Position numbers and translations under genes: made by a program
Notes under the pieces: model-generated
Seen by the model: only the letters and a program-made list of their open reading frames with translations
What the model was told of the DNA's origin: nothing
Databases searched by the model: none
Assembly (NCBI RefSeq): GCF_029223485.1
Contig: NZ_JARHTP010000007.1
Span: 310,001-374,000, forward strand
DNA from: Streptomyces coacervatus
GTDB lineage: Bacteria > Actinomycetota > Actinomycetes > Streptomycetales > Streptomycetaceae
Direction: 5' to 3'
DNA: 64,000 bases
Shown: in pieces, positions 31,675 through 40,604 of the stretch
How positions within the stretch are numbered: the stretch's first letter is position 1
Layout: every line of letters starts with the position of its first letter

Positions 31675-32814
31675 GTGCAGCCAGCAAGTGAATCCCCGCA
31701 GAGCCCCTCCGGGCGTCTCCACCGGGCGCGTGCCCTCTACCGGAACGTCTCGAAGCGCAGGACTGCCTGGCTGCTGCTCAAGGACACCGTGAACTCCTGC
31801 ATGGAGTACCGCATCCTGGGCCTCGCGGCCGAGGCCGCGTTCTTCACACTGCTGTCCGTGCCGCCGCTGCTGCTGAGCCTGATCGGTCTGCTCGGCTATG
31901 TCGACGACTGGACCGGCGCCCACTCCATCGCCAGCCTGGAGAACAACATCCTGGAGGCGTCCCGCACCGTCCTGTCCGACAAGGGCGTCCACGAGATCGC
32001 CCAGCCGATCCTGCACGACGTGATGAAGGGCGGCCGGCCCGACGTCATCTCCATCGGCTTCCTGTTCGCCCTGTGGTCGGGCTCCCGCGCCGTGAACGTC
32101 TTCATCGACACCATCACCGTGATGTACGGCCTCGACGGCGTGCGCGGCATCGTCAAGACCCGGCTGGTGTCCTTCGCGCTGTTCGTCGCGGCCCTGCTGA
32201 TCGGCTCGGTCGCGCTGCCGCTGATGGTGGCCGGTCCCGATGCCGTGGTGAACGTGGTGCCGTGGTCGGAGACGCTCGTACAGGTCCTGTACTGGCCCGT
32301 GGTCATCGTCCTGTCGATCGTCTTCCTGACCACCCTCTACCACGTGTCCGTCCCCGTGCGCTCGCCGTGGATCGAGGACGTGCCCGGCGCCCTGGTGGCC
32401 CTCGCCATGTGGGTGCTCGGCAGCTACCTGCTGCGCATCTACCTGACCAGCACGGTCGAGGGCCCCACCATCTACGGCTCGCTGGCCGCGCCCGTCGCCG
32501 TGCTGCTGTGGATCGGTGTGTCCGCGTTCGCCGTCCTCGTCGGAGCCGCGGTCAACGCCGCGATCGACCGGGTCTGGCCGGCCGCAGCGACCGCCGCGGC
32601 CCGCGCCACCAACGAGCGGCTGCGCGAGGCGCAGCTGGCCGAGCACGTGGCCCGCGCGGCCGCGAGCCACGAAACCGACCCGGGCGACCCGGACATGCCC
32701 TCCGAGTTCCCGGAGAGATGGTCCCGCTTCCTGCCACCGGAGGACGTGACGTCACGCCTGCGGACACATGTGAAGAGCACACACCCGCACCACCACAAGC
32801 CGGACGGTTCCTGA
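31675..32814 (+). CDS. YihY/virulence factor BrkB family membrane protein
   Basis: 379 aa. The GTG at 31675 follows -10 box TACCGT by six bases (leaderless). The family core is clear: GLAAEAAFFTLLSVPPLLLSLIGLLGYV, then LFALWSGSRAVNVFIDTITVMYGL, and further helices ending in PVAVLLWIGVSAFAVLVGAAVNAAI; about six membrane spans in all. A hydrophilic tail of about 70 residues ends in a His-rich THPHHHKPDGS. The family was once linked to RNase BN wrongly; its function is not established. A dispersed repeat with hairpin begins directly after the stop and serves as a likely terminator. Confidence 0.9.
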   Translation: MQPASESPQSPSGRLHRARALYRNVSKRRTAWLLLKDTVNSCMEYRILGLAAEAAFFTLLSVPPLLLSLIGLLGYVDDWTGAHSIASLENNILEASRTVLSDKGVHEIAQPILHDVMKGGRPDVISIGFLFALWSGSRAVNVFIDTITVMYGLDGVRGIVKTRLVSFALFVAALLIGSVALPLMVAGPDAVVNVVPWSETLVQVLYWPVVIVLSIVFLTTLYHVSVPVRSPWIEDVPGALVALAMWVLGSYLLRIYLTSTVEGPTIYGSLAAPVAVLLWIGVSAFAVLVGAAVNAAIDRVWPAAATAAARATNERLREAQLAEHVARAAASHETDPGDPDMPSEFPERWSRFLPPEDVTSRLRTHVKSTHPHHHKPDGS

Positions 32815-32854
32815 AGCGCCCTGAAGGGGCGCGGGGAACGGCGCGACCAGCCAC
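32815..32854. repeat. Dispersed intergenic repeat, copy 2
   Basis: AGCGCCCTGAAGGGGCGC followed by GGGGAACGGCGCGACCAGCC starts at the base after the yihY-like stop and lies between two convergent genes, so one hairpin could terminate both. Confidence 0.85.
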
Positions 32855-32903
32855 ACACAAGCCGCACTCCGCATACATCCCACAACCCCAACGGCGCTTC
32901 CCG

Positions 32904-33746
32904 CTAAACCTTCCACGTGCCCGCCGCGGCAGCCTCCCGCACGAAGTCCGTGAAGTCCCGCGGCGAGCGCCCCAGCACCCGCTGGACACCGTCCGTGACG
33001 CACGCATTGCGCCCGTCCAGCAGCCCCTCGAACACCTCCACCAGGAACTCCGCCTCCTCCGGCGGCACGCCGAACCCGGTCAGCGCCTCGCCGTAAGCCC
33101 GCGCAGGCACCGGCGTATAAGCAAACGTCGTGCCGCTCGCCGCCGAGATCTCCGCGACCGCGTCGCGGAACGACAGCAGCCGCGGCCCGGTCAGCTCCAC
33201 CGTCCGCCCGACGAACCGTTCCCCCGACGTCAGCACGGCCGCGACCACGTCGCCGATGTCCCGCACATCGACGAACGGCTCCCGCACCTCACCGGCCGGA
33301 AACACCAGCTCCCCCCTGCGCAACTCCTCCACCAGCGGCCCCTCACTGAAGTTCTGCGCGAACCACGAGGCCCGTACCACCGTCCACTCCGCACCCGACA
33401 CCTTCAGCGCCTCCTCGGTCGCCAGCGCCTGCTGCTCCCCACGCGCCGACAGCAGCACCAGCCGCCGCACCCCGAGCCCGGCCGCCTCCCGGGCCAGCGC
33501 CCCGACGCCCTCCGTCGCCGCGGGGGCGCCGACGTCGGACGGGTACACGAGGTACGCCGCGTCGGCACCCCGCAAGGTCTGCGCCCATGTCGTCCGGTCC
33601 TCCCAGTCGAAGCCCCGGGTGCGGGACGCGGACCGCACGGTGCACCCCGCCGTCCGCGCCGCCTGCACCACACGGCTCCCGGTACGCCCCGAGGCGCCGG
33701 TCACCACAACCGTCATGTTCTGCGTGTTCGCTGCGTTGTCCGCCAT
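32904..33746 (-). CDS. NmrA-like NAD(P)-binding protein (atypical short-chain dehydrogenase)
   Basis: 280 aa from the ATG at 33746; a second ATG at 33716 directly before TVVVTGASGRTGSRVVQAA is possible. The GASGRTG Rossmann motif, SARGEQQALATEEALKVSGAEWTVVRASWFAQNFSEGPL and EPFVDVRDIGDVVAAVL are typical of the NmrA/quinone-reductase-2-like group, which senses or reduces quinones with NAD(P)H. It lacks a full YxxxK catalytic pair. It is divergent from an AraC-family gene 80 bases away, a common arrangement for regulator and target. MarR/HxlR-linked paralogues exist in most Streptomyces. Confidence 0.85.
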   Translation of the reverse strand: MADNAANTQNMTVVVTGASGRTGSRVVQAARTAGCTVRSASRTRGFDWEDRTTWAQTLRGADAAYLVYPSDVGAPAATEGVGALAREAAGLGVRRLVLLSARGEQQALATEEALKVSGAEWTVVRASWFAQNFSEGPLVEELRRGELVFPAGEVREPFVDVRDIGDVVAAVLTSGERFVGRTVELTGPRLLSFRDAVAEISAASGTTFAYTPVPARAYGEALTGFGVPPEEAEFLVEVFEGLLDGRNACVTDGVQRVLGRSPRDFTDFVREAAAAGTWKV

Positions 33747-33826
33747 GCCTCCAGTCAAGGTCCGGGCGTCCCAAGACCCCATCGCTGAACGGCTCATTCC
33801 CATGCGCAGGCGTCTACGCTGACCGC

Positions 33827-34762
33827 ATGGACGCTCTCGCAGGCCTCCTCGAAGGTCCCCGCGCGCGGGGCGCCTTCATGATCCGGGCGTGTTTCGAACC
33901 GCCCTGGTGCGTGCGCATCGAGGACCGCGCCCCGCTCACCGTCATGGTGATGGTCCGCGGCGAGGCGTGGATCATGCCGGACGCGGGGGAGCGGGTGCTG
34001 CTGCGGCCCGGCGACCTCGCCATCGCGCGCGGCCCGGACCCGTACACCTGCGCCGACGACCCCGATACGGAGCCGCAGGCGCTGATCCTGCCGGGTGCCG
34101 AGTGCCGTTACCCCGACGGGCGTTCCCTCAACGGCGTCATGGACCTCGGTGTGCGCACCTGGGGTGACCGGCCCGACGGCTCGGCCGTGATGCTGATCGG
34201 CACCTATCTGTGGCAGGGCGAGGTCAGCAGGCACCTGCTGGACGCCCTGCCGCCACTGCTGTCCCTCACCCCCGATGTGTGGGACTGCCCGCTCACTCCG
34301 CTTCTCATGGAGGAGATCGTGCGGGACGAGCCGGGCCAGGAGGTCGTCCTGGACCGCCTCCTCGACCTGCTGGTCATCGCCGCGCTCCGGGCCTGGCTCT
34401 CCCGCCCGGAGGCGGAAGCACCGGCCTGGTACCAGGCGCTGGCGGACCCCGTGGTGGGCCGGGTGCTCCGCCTGCTGCAGGACGACCCCGCCCACCCCTG
34501 GACGGTCGCCTCGCTCGCAGCCAAGGCCGAAGTCTCCAGGGCGGCCCTCGCCCGCCGCTTCACCGACCTCGTGGGCGAGCCCCCGATGACGTACCTGACC
34601 GGCCGGCGTCTGGCCCTGGCCGCCGACCGCCTGCGCGACACCGACGACACTCTTGAGGCGATCGCCCGCCAGGTCGGCTACGGCAGCGCGTTCGCACTGT
34701 CCAGCGCTTTCAAGAGGGTGTACGGGGTGAGCCCGCAGGAGCACCGGACGCGGGCGGCGTAG
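33827..34762 (+). CDS. AraC family transcriptional regulator with cupin sensor domain
   Basis: 311 aa. The N-terminal cupin (about residues 10-180) has APLTVMVMVRGEAWIMPDAG and LRPGDLAIARGPDPY. The C-terminal AraC DNA-binding pair spans about 205-305: WTVASLAAKAEVSRAALARRF and TLEAIARQVGYGSAFALSSAFKRVYGVSPQEHR. -10 box TACGCT (33815-33820) lies six bases before the ATG. It is divergent to the NmrA-like gene and probably regulates it; the pairing of cupin-AraC and NAD(P)-binding protein suggests a response to a reactive small molecule. Ligand unknown. Confidence 0.92.
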   Translation: MDALAGLLEGPRARGAFMIRACFEPPWCVRIEDRAPLTVMVMVRGEAWIMPDAGERVLLRPGDLAIARGPDPYTCADDPDTEPQALILPGAECRYPDGRSLNGVMDLGVRTWGDRPDGSAVMLIGTYLWQGEVSRHLLDALPPLLSLTPDVWDCPLTPLLMEEIVRDEPGQEVVLDRLLDLLVIAALRAWLSRPEAEAPAWYQALADPVVGRVLRLLQDDPAHPWTVASLAAKAEVSRAALARRFTDLVGEPPMTYLTGRRLALAADRLRDTDDTLEAIARQVGYGSAFALSSAFKRVYGVSPQEHRTRAA

Positions 34763-34772
34763 CCTTTCGTAC

Positions 34773-35459
34773 GTGTACACGGAGAGGGCGTCCCGGCTGA
34801 CCGGGGCCGTCGTGTGGACGAACACCCCGTCCGAGGACGGAGTCGGACGCGTGCTCCCCGACGGCTGCATGGACCTGCTGTGGCACCGGGGCCGGCTGCT
34901 GGTCGCGGGCCCCGACACGCACGCGTACGTCACCGCGGGCGACCCCGGAGTATGGGTGGGCGTCCGCTTCTACCCCGGGACCGCGCCCGCCCTCCTGGGC
35001 GTGCCCGCGCATGAGCTGCGCGACCGGCGCGTGGCGCTCGCCGAACTGCGGCCGGCCGCGGAGGTCCGCCGCCTCACCGCCCGCATGAACGCAGCCGCCG
35101 AACCGGCAAGCGGGCTGGAGGAGTTGGCGCTGCGGCTGGCCGCGGACACCGAACCCCCCGACCCGCTGCTACGGCACCTCGTGACCGCCCTCGGCGAGGG
35201 CCGCCCGGTCGCGGCGACCGCCGACGAACTCGGCCTCGGCGCCCGCCAGTTGCACCGCCGTTCGCTGGCCGCTTTCGGCTACGGGCCCAAGACGCTGGCC
35301 CGGGTGCTGCGGCTGCAGCGGGCGCTGGGGCTGGCCCGGGCGGGGGTGCCGTTCGCGGAGACGGCGGCCAGGGCCGGGTTCGCCGACCAGGCCCATCTGG
35401 CGCGGGATGTGAAGGAGTTGGCGGGGCTGCGGCTCGGGGAGCTACTCGGCCGAGGCTAG
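34773..35459 (+). CDS. AraC-type helix-turn-helix regulator (DUF6597-like sensor)
   Basis: 228 aa. The first half has LPDGCMDLLWHRGRLLVAGPDTHAY and GVRFYPGTAPALLGVPAHELRDR, the conserved block of a compact sensor domain found with AraC-type DNA-binding domains. The C-terminus has a divergent AraC HTH (ADELGLGARQLHRRSLAAFGYGPKTLARVLRLQRAL, then ETAARAGFADQAHLARDVKELAG). Its GTG lies seven bases after TAGCCT, a box that overlaps the stop codon of the preceding AraC gene. Its end overlaps the convergent VOC gene by 18 bases. The target is unknown, but the VOC genes are candidates. Confidence 0.85.
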   Translation: MYTERASRLTGAVVWTNTPSEDGVGRVLPDGCMDLLWHRGRLLVAGPDTHAYVTAGDPGVWVGVRFYPGTAPALLGVPAHELRDRRVALAELRPAAEVRRLTARMNAAAEPASGLEELALRLAADTEPPDPLLRHLVTALGEGRPVAATADELGLGARQLHRRSLAAFGYGPKTLARVLRLQRALGLARAGVPFAETAARAGFADQAHLARDVKELAGLRLGELLGRG

Positions 35460-35843
35460 CTGCGCGAACAGGTCGACGCCGTTGCCGTCCGGGTCGTGCA
35501 CGGTCGCGTACCGCTGCCCCCAGAAGGCGTCCCACGGCTTGAGCTCGCCGTGGTACCCGGCCCCCACGAGGTCCTCGTACACGGAGTCGACCTCGGCGGG
35601 CGACCCGCACTTGAAGGCGAGCGAGATCCGGCCGCCACCGGACGGCGGCTGCCACCCGGGGTAGAAGGAACGGATGGTGTCCTCGGTGTCCAGGGCGAGG
35701 ATCAGCCCGCCGGGCAGCTCGGCATTGACATGCGGCTGCTCCTCGGAGCCCTCGGGGAAGACGAGCCCGAGGCGACGGTAGAAGGCGAGCGAGGCGGCCA
35801 TGTCGGAGGCCACCAGGCCGATCACGGCGAATTGTGGAGTCAT
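35442..35843 (-). CDS. VOC (glyoxalase/bleomycin-resistance superfamily) protein
   Basis: 133 aa from the ATG at 35843 (MTPQFAVIGLVASDMAASLAFYRRLGL), with -10 box TACGGT six bases upstream. Paired beta-alpha-beta-beta-beta units are visible, and the C-terminal half ends RYATVHDPDGNGVDLFAQL with the usual metal-site Glu replaced by Asp. These small dimeric proteins bind or modify electrophilic or antibiotic ligands; the function is unassigned. Its last 18 bases overlap the convergent AraC-type gene. Confidence 0.9.
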   Translation of the reverse strand: MTPQFAVIGLVASDMAASLAFYRRLGLVFPEGSEEQPHVNAELPGGLILALDTEDTIRSFYPGWQPPSGGGRISLAFKCGSPAEVDSVYEDLVGAGYHGELKPWDAFWGQRYATVHDPDGNGVDLFAQLASAE

Positions 35844-35896
35844 GCCGTCACCGTAGGCAGCACCCCGGCGGCCGGTCTTGAAGGAATCGGACACGC

Positions 35897-36529
35897 TCAG
35901 CCGAAGGTCACCGGCCCGCGAGGCGTGTCCACTGTGAACGAAAGGGCCACCGGTCCTTCGGTCACGACGAGCTCGGCCCCGACGGCGGACAGCAGCCGGC
36001 GGATCTCGTCGGGGTCCGGGGCGGTGGCCGACAGGCGGAGCAGGGGAGTGACGGGCAGTCCCGTCGCCGTCGGATGGGCGGAGGAACCCCAGTCGATGAG
36101 GAAGGGGACCAGACCGGACGGGTGCGCGGTGTCGCCGTCGGTCAGGCGCCACTCCAGCAGCGTGCCGTCCGGCCGGCGGCGGCTCATCGGGCGTACCGGA
36201 CCGGGGTCGTACCCCCGCGCCCGAGCCGCCGCGACCGCCGCGTCCAGGTCGGGCGGGCTGATCGCCCAGGTCACCGTCCGCGCCGAGGCCAGCTCGTCGA
36301 CGTCGAACGGGCGGGGGCCCTCCGGCCCGGACTGCTCCGGGTCGGGGCCGATGATCTCCAGATAGCTGGACCCGCCCAGCGACACCAGGTGGTTGCGGGT
36401 GCCGAACCCGACATGCGCACCGCCGGGCGCAGGCGTCACACCCGTGCGCCGGGCGAAGTCGGCGACCGTGGCCGCGAGTTCGGGGGTCGCGAGGACGAGA
36501 TGGTCCAGGTGTGCGGGAATGGCGTTCAT
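35897..36529 (-). CDS. VOC family protein with glyoxalase-like domain
   Basis: 210 aa from the ATG at 36529; TAGCCT lies eight bases upstream. It opens HLDHLVLATPELAATVADFARRTGV, continues NHLVSLGGSSYLEIIGPDP, and ends in a second half-domain with TGLPVTPLLRLSATAPDPDEIRRLL. This is the Glyoxalase_3-like group, in which the first His and the Glu of YLEIIGPD would bind metal. Its start lies 686 bases upstream of the start of the other VOC gene on the same strand, with independent promoter boxes. Substrate unknown. Confidence 0.87.
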   Translation of the reverse strand: MNAIPAHLDHLVLATPELAATVADFARRTGVTPAPGGAHVGFGTRNHLVSLGGSSYLEIIGPDPEQSGPEGPRPFDVDELASARTVTWAISPPDLDAAVAAARARGYDPGPVRPMSRRRPDGTLLEWRLTDGDTAHPSGLVPFLIDWGSSAHPTATGLPVTPLLRLSATAPDPDEIRRLLSAVGAELVVTEGPVALSFTVDTPRGPVTFG

Positions 36530-36583
36530 CGAAGCCGAGGCTACGCAGGCCGGTACCACAATGGAACACCTGTGCGGCGGCGG

Positions 36584-37603
36584 TCATTCGTCGTAGGTGA
36601 GGGTGCCGTCCTCGTCCATCGTCGGATGCATCTTCATGGGGCCGTACTCGTCGACGTCCGAGGGCCGCGGAGTCTCCGGACCGTCGGGGCCCATCCGGAG
36701 CACGCGCTCGACGCGGCAGATCCGGAAGAGCCGGTCGTCGACGCGGAACTCGTCGGCGCGGTCCAGCGCCCGGTACTCCTCGGCGGCCTTCGCGTACCGG
36801 GCCTTCTTGGCGTCGTCGAACTTGAACAGCAGCGCCCACATCTCGGCCATGCCGTCGTACAGCATGCGCCGGGCCTCGTGCGGACTCGCCATCAGGCCAC
36901 CGCGGGGCCGCCAGCCTTGCTCGCCCCGTTCGGCCACACTGAAGCCGGTGGGCAGCAGCACGAGCTCCGGGTGGGTGGCGACCGCCCGCTCGGAGTCCGC
37001 GCGCATGTCGGCCGGGAACTGGGCGCGGGTGTACGCGAAGTCCCGCAGCCCCAGTTTGAGTGCGCCCGCGGCCGGCCCGTCAGTGCGTTCCGGATCCAGC
37101 ACAAAGCCGACGTCCGGGGGCCGGGTGTCGCGGGCCCTGTGGTCCCAGGACCGCTCCACCGGCTCCGGATCGGTGGGCCTCGGCGGCTCCATGCCGCCCT
37201 TCCCGAGCCGCCCGAACTCGTCCCCGCGCACAATCCGGTAGCGCGCCCCGCAGGCCTCGACCTCATTGGCCGGCTCGCGCTCCAACACGGCCACGGCCGC
37301 CAGCAGTTCACGCCGTACGGCCCGGTCGTCCGTGTCGTCCTTCGCGGTGAAGAACAGGTGCGACTGCAGCCCGTCCCGGGCAACCTGCGGCATACCGTCC
37401 ACCACGGGCTTCAACACCCGCCACCCGGGCCCGACCGCCGGATCCTGCACGGCAACCCCGAACACCGGCCCGCGCAACGCCAGATGGGGATACCGCCGAG
37501 TGGCCTCCACCGCATCGGCCTCCCGCACCCAGGCGGCCGGATCATCACGCCGGATCAACTCCTCGTGGAGCGCATGGATCTGTTGCTGCCAGTCATCGTT
37601 CAT
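36584..37603 (-). CDS. DUF5954 family protein
   Basis: 339 aa from the ATG at 37603 (MNDDWQQQIHALHEEL). The protein is hydrophilic with no signal peptide or membrane span. Segments such as YRIVRGDEFGRLGKGGMEPPRPTDPEP, LLPTGFSVAERGEQGWRPRGGLMASPHEARRMLYDGMAEMW and FRICRVERVLRMGPDGPETPRPSD are what I associate with DUF5954, an actinobacterial family of unknown function. GACAAT six bases before the ATG would give a leaderless message. No partner is evident. Confidence 0.75.
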   Translation of the reverse strand: MNDDWQQQIHALHEELIRRDDPAAWVREADAVEATRRYPHLALRGPVFGVAVQDPAVGPGWRVLKPVVDGMPQVARDGLQSHLFFTAKDDTDDRAVRRELLAAVAVLEREPANEVEACGARYRIVRGDEFGRLGKGGMEPPRPTDPEPVERSWDHRARDTRPPDVGFVLDPERTDGPAAGALKLGLRDFAYTRAQFPADMRADSERAVATHPELVLLPTGFSVAERGEQGWRPRGGLMASPHEARRMLYDGMAEMWALLFKFDDAKKARYAKAAEEYRALDRADEFRVDDRLFRICRVERVLRMGPDGPETPRPSDVDEYGPMKMHPTMDEDGTLTYDE

Positions 37604-37700
37604 ACACGCATTGTCGCCATACGTATGCGCCGACTGGGGCGGAACCAACCCAACAACCACGGTTGTTGGACTGAGGCAGCCAGGCGGTACTGCACGTTTT

Positions 37701-37731
37701 TAGGGGCGCGGGGAACTGCGCGACCAGCCAC
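37701..37731. repeat. Dispersed intergenic repeat, copy 3 (5'-truncated)
   Basis: Only the right arm of the hairpin (AGGGGCGC) and the tail GGGGAACTGCGCGACCAGCC remain, preceded by a T-run. It lies 18 bases beyond the 3' end of the minus-strand LacI gene. Confidence 0.8.
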
Positions 37732-37748
37732 GACGCAGCCGCAGAAGA

Positions 37749-38798
37749 TCAACGACCCATCTTGGCCCTCCCAGCGGAGCGTCGCTCCACCAGCCGCGTA
37801 GACAACTCCGTACGCGTCCCCTCCGGCCGATCTCCCTCCATCATCCGCACCAGCAAGTGCAACGCCGTCGCCGCCATCTCCGCCAGCGGCTGCCGGATCG
37901 TGGTCAGAGCGGGAGCGACCCAGCGGGACTCGGGCAGGTCGTCGAAGCCGACCACACTGATGTCGTCCGGGACCCGCAGCCCCCGTACGGCCAGGGCCTC
38001 GTACACGCCCAGCGCCATGTGGTCGGAGCAGACGAAGACCGCCGTCGGCGGTTCGGGCAGGTCCAGGAGGTCCAGCATGCGGCGGTGCGCAACGGTCTCG
38101 TCGAAGCCGGCGTGCCGGACGTACTCCGGGCGGTGGCGGACCCCCGCCGACGCGAGTGCCGAGCGGTACCCGGCGACCCGGGCGCTGCTGCACATCTTGC
38201 GCTGGTGACCGGCGATGACGGCGATGCGTTCGTGGCCGAGGGAGAGCAGATGCTCGGTCGCGGTGACCCCGCCCTGCCAGTTCGCCGCGCCCACCGACAC
38301 GACACCGGGCGGCGGTTCGAGTACCGGGTCGATCAGGACGTACGGAATGCGGTGCGTGTCCAGCCAGGCGTACTGCGACGGCGTCAGCTCGGCCAGGTTG
38401 AACAGCACCCCGGAGGAACCGCGCGCGATCAGCTTGTCGAGCCAGCCGCGCTCCGGGCGCCCGCCACGGGTCCGGGTGAGCCCCGCCGAGACGACCACCT
38501 CAAGGCCGGCGTCGTGCGCCGCCGCCTCCACGCCCTGCAGCACCGCCCCCGACCAGGAGCTCTCCAGCGAGTGCACGACCAGGTCCACCAGCCCCGGCAC
38601 CTTCGCCGCGTCGAACCGGGGTCTGCGGACATAGCCGAGCCGGTCCAGTGCCTCGGTGACGCGGCGGCGCGTCTCCGGTGCCACGTCCTCCCGGCCGTTG
38701 ACCACCTTGGAGGCGGTCGGTACGGACACCCCCGCCTCGCGGGCCACGACCGCCAGCGTCGGCCCGGCCGCCACGCTCGCACTTCCCGTGCGGACCAT
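37749..38798 (-). CDS. LacI family transcriptional regulator next to the GH43 operon
   Basis: 349 aa. The HTH and hinge helix are LAVVAREAGVSVPTASKVVNGREDVAPETRRRVTEALDRLGY (residues 14-55). The effector domain shows VPYVLIDPVL, GGVTATEHLLSLGHERIAVIAG and VPDDISVVGFDDLPESRWVAPALTTI. The 186-bp upstream gap has GAAAAGTTTC (38833-38842) and TAAGCGCTTC (38860-38869), likely operators. It follows the 3' end of a binding-protein/permease/GH43 operon on the same strand and probably controls it in response to a pentose oligosaccharide. GAAAnTTTC-type sites are associated with xylan-utilisation repressors in Streptomyces. Confidence 0.92.
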   Translation of the reverse strand: MVRTGSASVAAGPTLAVVAREAGVSVPTASKVVNGREDVAPETRRRVTEALDRLGYVRRPRFDAAKVPGLVDLVVHSLESSWSGAVLQGVEAAAHDAGLEVVVSAGLTRTRGGRPERGWLDKLIARGSSGVLFNLAELTPSQYAWLDTHRIPYVLIDPVLEPPPGVVSVGAANWQGGVTATEHLLSLGHERIAVIAGHQRKMCSSARVAGYRSALASAGVRHRPEYVRHAGFDETVAHRRMLDLLDLPEPPTAVFVCSDHMALGVYEALAVRGLRVPDDISVVGFDDLPESRWVAPALTTIRQPLAEMAATALHLLVRMMEGDRPEGTRTELSTRLVERRSAGRAKMGR

Positions 38799-38832
38799 CG
38801 GGAACCACCTCTCCGGCCCGCCCGAGGGCCCT

Positions 38833-38869
38833 GAAAAGTTTCGACCAGCGCGGAAACAGTAAGCGCTTC
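38833..38869. promoter_or_regulatory. Two LacI-type operator candidates upstream of the first lacI gene
   Basis: GAAAAGTTTC (38833-38842) has GAAA/TTTC arms, and AAGCGCTT (38861-38868) is a perfect palindrome of the classic LacI-family core. Further TTCGAA words occur at 38938-38955 before the GH43 stop. Likely autoregulation. Confidence 0.55.
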
Positions 38870-38984
38870 CTACACTAGGTTCACCGGATCACGTGGGGAA
38901 GAGGCCGGACTTCGCAGGTCTTCACGGTCCCGGGCTTTCGAAACTTCGAACGCGACGGCGGCAGCAGGCAGTTGACGGTGACGG

Positions 38985-40574
38985 TTACCAGCAGGTGAGC
39001 CGGAAGCCGGTGAAGTCGGCCGTGAATGCCGCGTCCACCAGGTCCACGGCATGGATGCCGGCCATCGCCCCCGTGAAACGCAGCCTGGAGCCGTGGTCGT
39101 CGGAGAGCTTGCTGAAGTCCAACGGCCCTCCGACCGGCGTACGCAGCCCGCCCCGCAGGCACCAGAACCGCGCCTCCGCCTCGTCGACCGTCACGCCGAG
39201 TGTCAGCGGTTCTTCCGTGACGACATCGACGAGGGCTGCCTGGCGGGTACCGGATTCCTCGCGCTCCACAAGGCTCAGCACCGTACGCCCCGCACCCCGC
39301 CACTGCTGCCCGCGCTGCCCTTCGCCCTCCGGCTCGGCCCAGGTGACGTCGAGGCTCATGTAGGCCTCCGTGTTGTACCAGAGCACCAGCCCGGCCGCCT
39401 GGGTGAAGGTGGTCGGCCGGGCTTCGACGGTGACCTCGGCCTCCGCCCGGTGCTCGGTGATCCGCTGGGCGAGCAGACTGTGCGCCCACCGCGACTCGGG
39501 CCCGTGCCGGCCACGCAGCCGGATCCAGCCCGGACGGCTCGTGGTGTCGGCCCAGGACGGATCCGGGGCAGCGCGCAGCGTGCTCCATGGCCAGCCCAAC
39601 GGGCCCTCGGATGTGGGGAGTTGAGGCGGCAGCGGCTCGGGACGAGTCGGTACGTCGACCTCGACCGCCGGATGCGCACCCCCGTGTCGCATCCTCGGCC
39701 AGCCGTCCTCGTCCCAGGCCACCGCCTGGACCGCCGTCTCCCGGCCGAGCGTGCAGCGCGGGCCGTCGGGCGTCTGCAGCGGACGGGCCGTCAGGTGGCT
39801 CAACACCCAGTCCCTGTCCGGAGTTTGTACGAGCTCTCCGTGCCCCGCCTTCTGCAATGGCAGCGACGGGTCGTCCCGGCTGGTCAGCAGGGGCCGGGCG
39901 GCCAGCTCGTACGGGCCCGTGATCGCGCGCGAACGGGCCACCCGCACCCCGTGCTCGAAACCCGTGCCCCCCTCCGCCAGCACCAGGTAGTACCAGCCCC
40001 CCCGCCGCACCAACTTCGGCCCCTCGACGAGCCGTTCGTGCTGCAGCAGCAGATGGGTGCCACCGACCGGGTTCAGCGTCTCCCGGTCCAGCTCGGTCAG
40101 GACGATCCCGGCGAACCGGCGTCCACCCGGTCGGTGGTCGTTCTGCAGGTTGAGCAGCCACAGCCGGCCCTGGTGGTGGAAGAGCGCGGGGTCGAACCCA
40201 TGGCTTGCGACCCGTTGCGGGGTCGTCCATTTGCCGCTCGCCTCGGTGGCCGTGCTGACGTAGGTGTCGATGTCGAAATACGGCGTCCCCACCGACCGTA
40301 CGACCGCGTACACCACCCAGAACCGCTCACCGTCCCAGCTCAGCGACGGCGCCCAGATGCCGCCCGAGTCCGGCACCCCGGCCAGCGAGTCCCCGGGGGC
40401 GGCACCGCGCACATGACCCGCGTACTCCCAGTGGGCCAGGTCGCGGGAGCGGTGGATGGGGATGGTCGGGAACCACTCGAAGGAACTCGTCGCGACGTAG
40501 TACCAGTCGCCGACCCGGACCAGCGAGGGGTCGGGGGCGAAGCCGCGGATGACGGGGTTGTGCAGCAGCGTCAC
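38985..40574 (-). CDS. Glycoside hydrolase family 43 (beta-xylosidase/alpha-arabinofuranosidase type), cytoplasmic
   Basis: 529 aa without signal peptide. The five-bladed propeller spans about residues 1-310: FAPDPSLVRVGDWYYVATSSFEW provides the catalytic-base Asp, DSGGIWAPSLSWDGERFWVVY the middle Asp, and HERLVEGPKLVRRGGWYYL the acid Glu. The C-terminal half is the XynB-type beta-sandwich (YMSLDVTW, AEARFWCLRGG). The enzyme would split imported xylo- or arabinoxylo-oligosaccharides. It starts 31 bases after the permease gene, so import and hydrolysis are co-transcribed. Confidence 0.92.
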   Translation of the reverse strand: MTLLHNPVIRGFAPDPSLVRVGDWYYVATSSFEWFPTIPIHRSRDLAHWEYAGHVRGAAPGDSLAGVPDSGGIWAPSLSWDGERFWVVYAVVRSVGTPYFDIDTYVSTATEASGKWTTPQRVASHGFDPALFHHQGRLWLLNLQNDHRPGGRRFAGIVLTELDRETLNPVGGTHLLLQHERLVEGPKLVRRGGWYYLVLAEGGTGFEHGVRVARSRAITGPYELAARPLLTSRDDPSLPLQKAGHGELVQTPDRDWVLSHLTARPLQTPDGPRCTLGRETAVQAVAWDEDGWPRMRHGGAHPAVEVDVPTRPEPLPPQLPTSEGPLGWPWSTLRAAPDPSWADTTSRPGWIRLRGRHGPESRWAHSLLAQRITEHRAEAEVTVEARPTTFTQAAGLVLWYNTEAYMSLDVTWAEPEGEGQRGQQWRGAGRTVLSLVEREESGTRQAALVDVVTEEPLTLGVTVDEAEARFWCLRGGLRTPVGGPLDFSKLSDDHGSRLRFTGAMAGIHAVDLVDAAFTADFTGFRLTCW

Positions 40575-40604
40575 GTCAAGGCTCCAAATGGTCCTGGTGG
40601 ACGG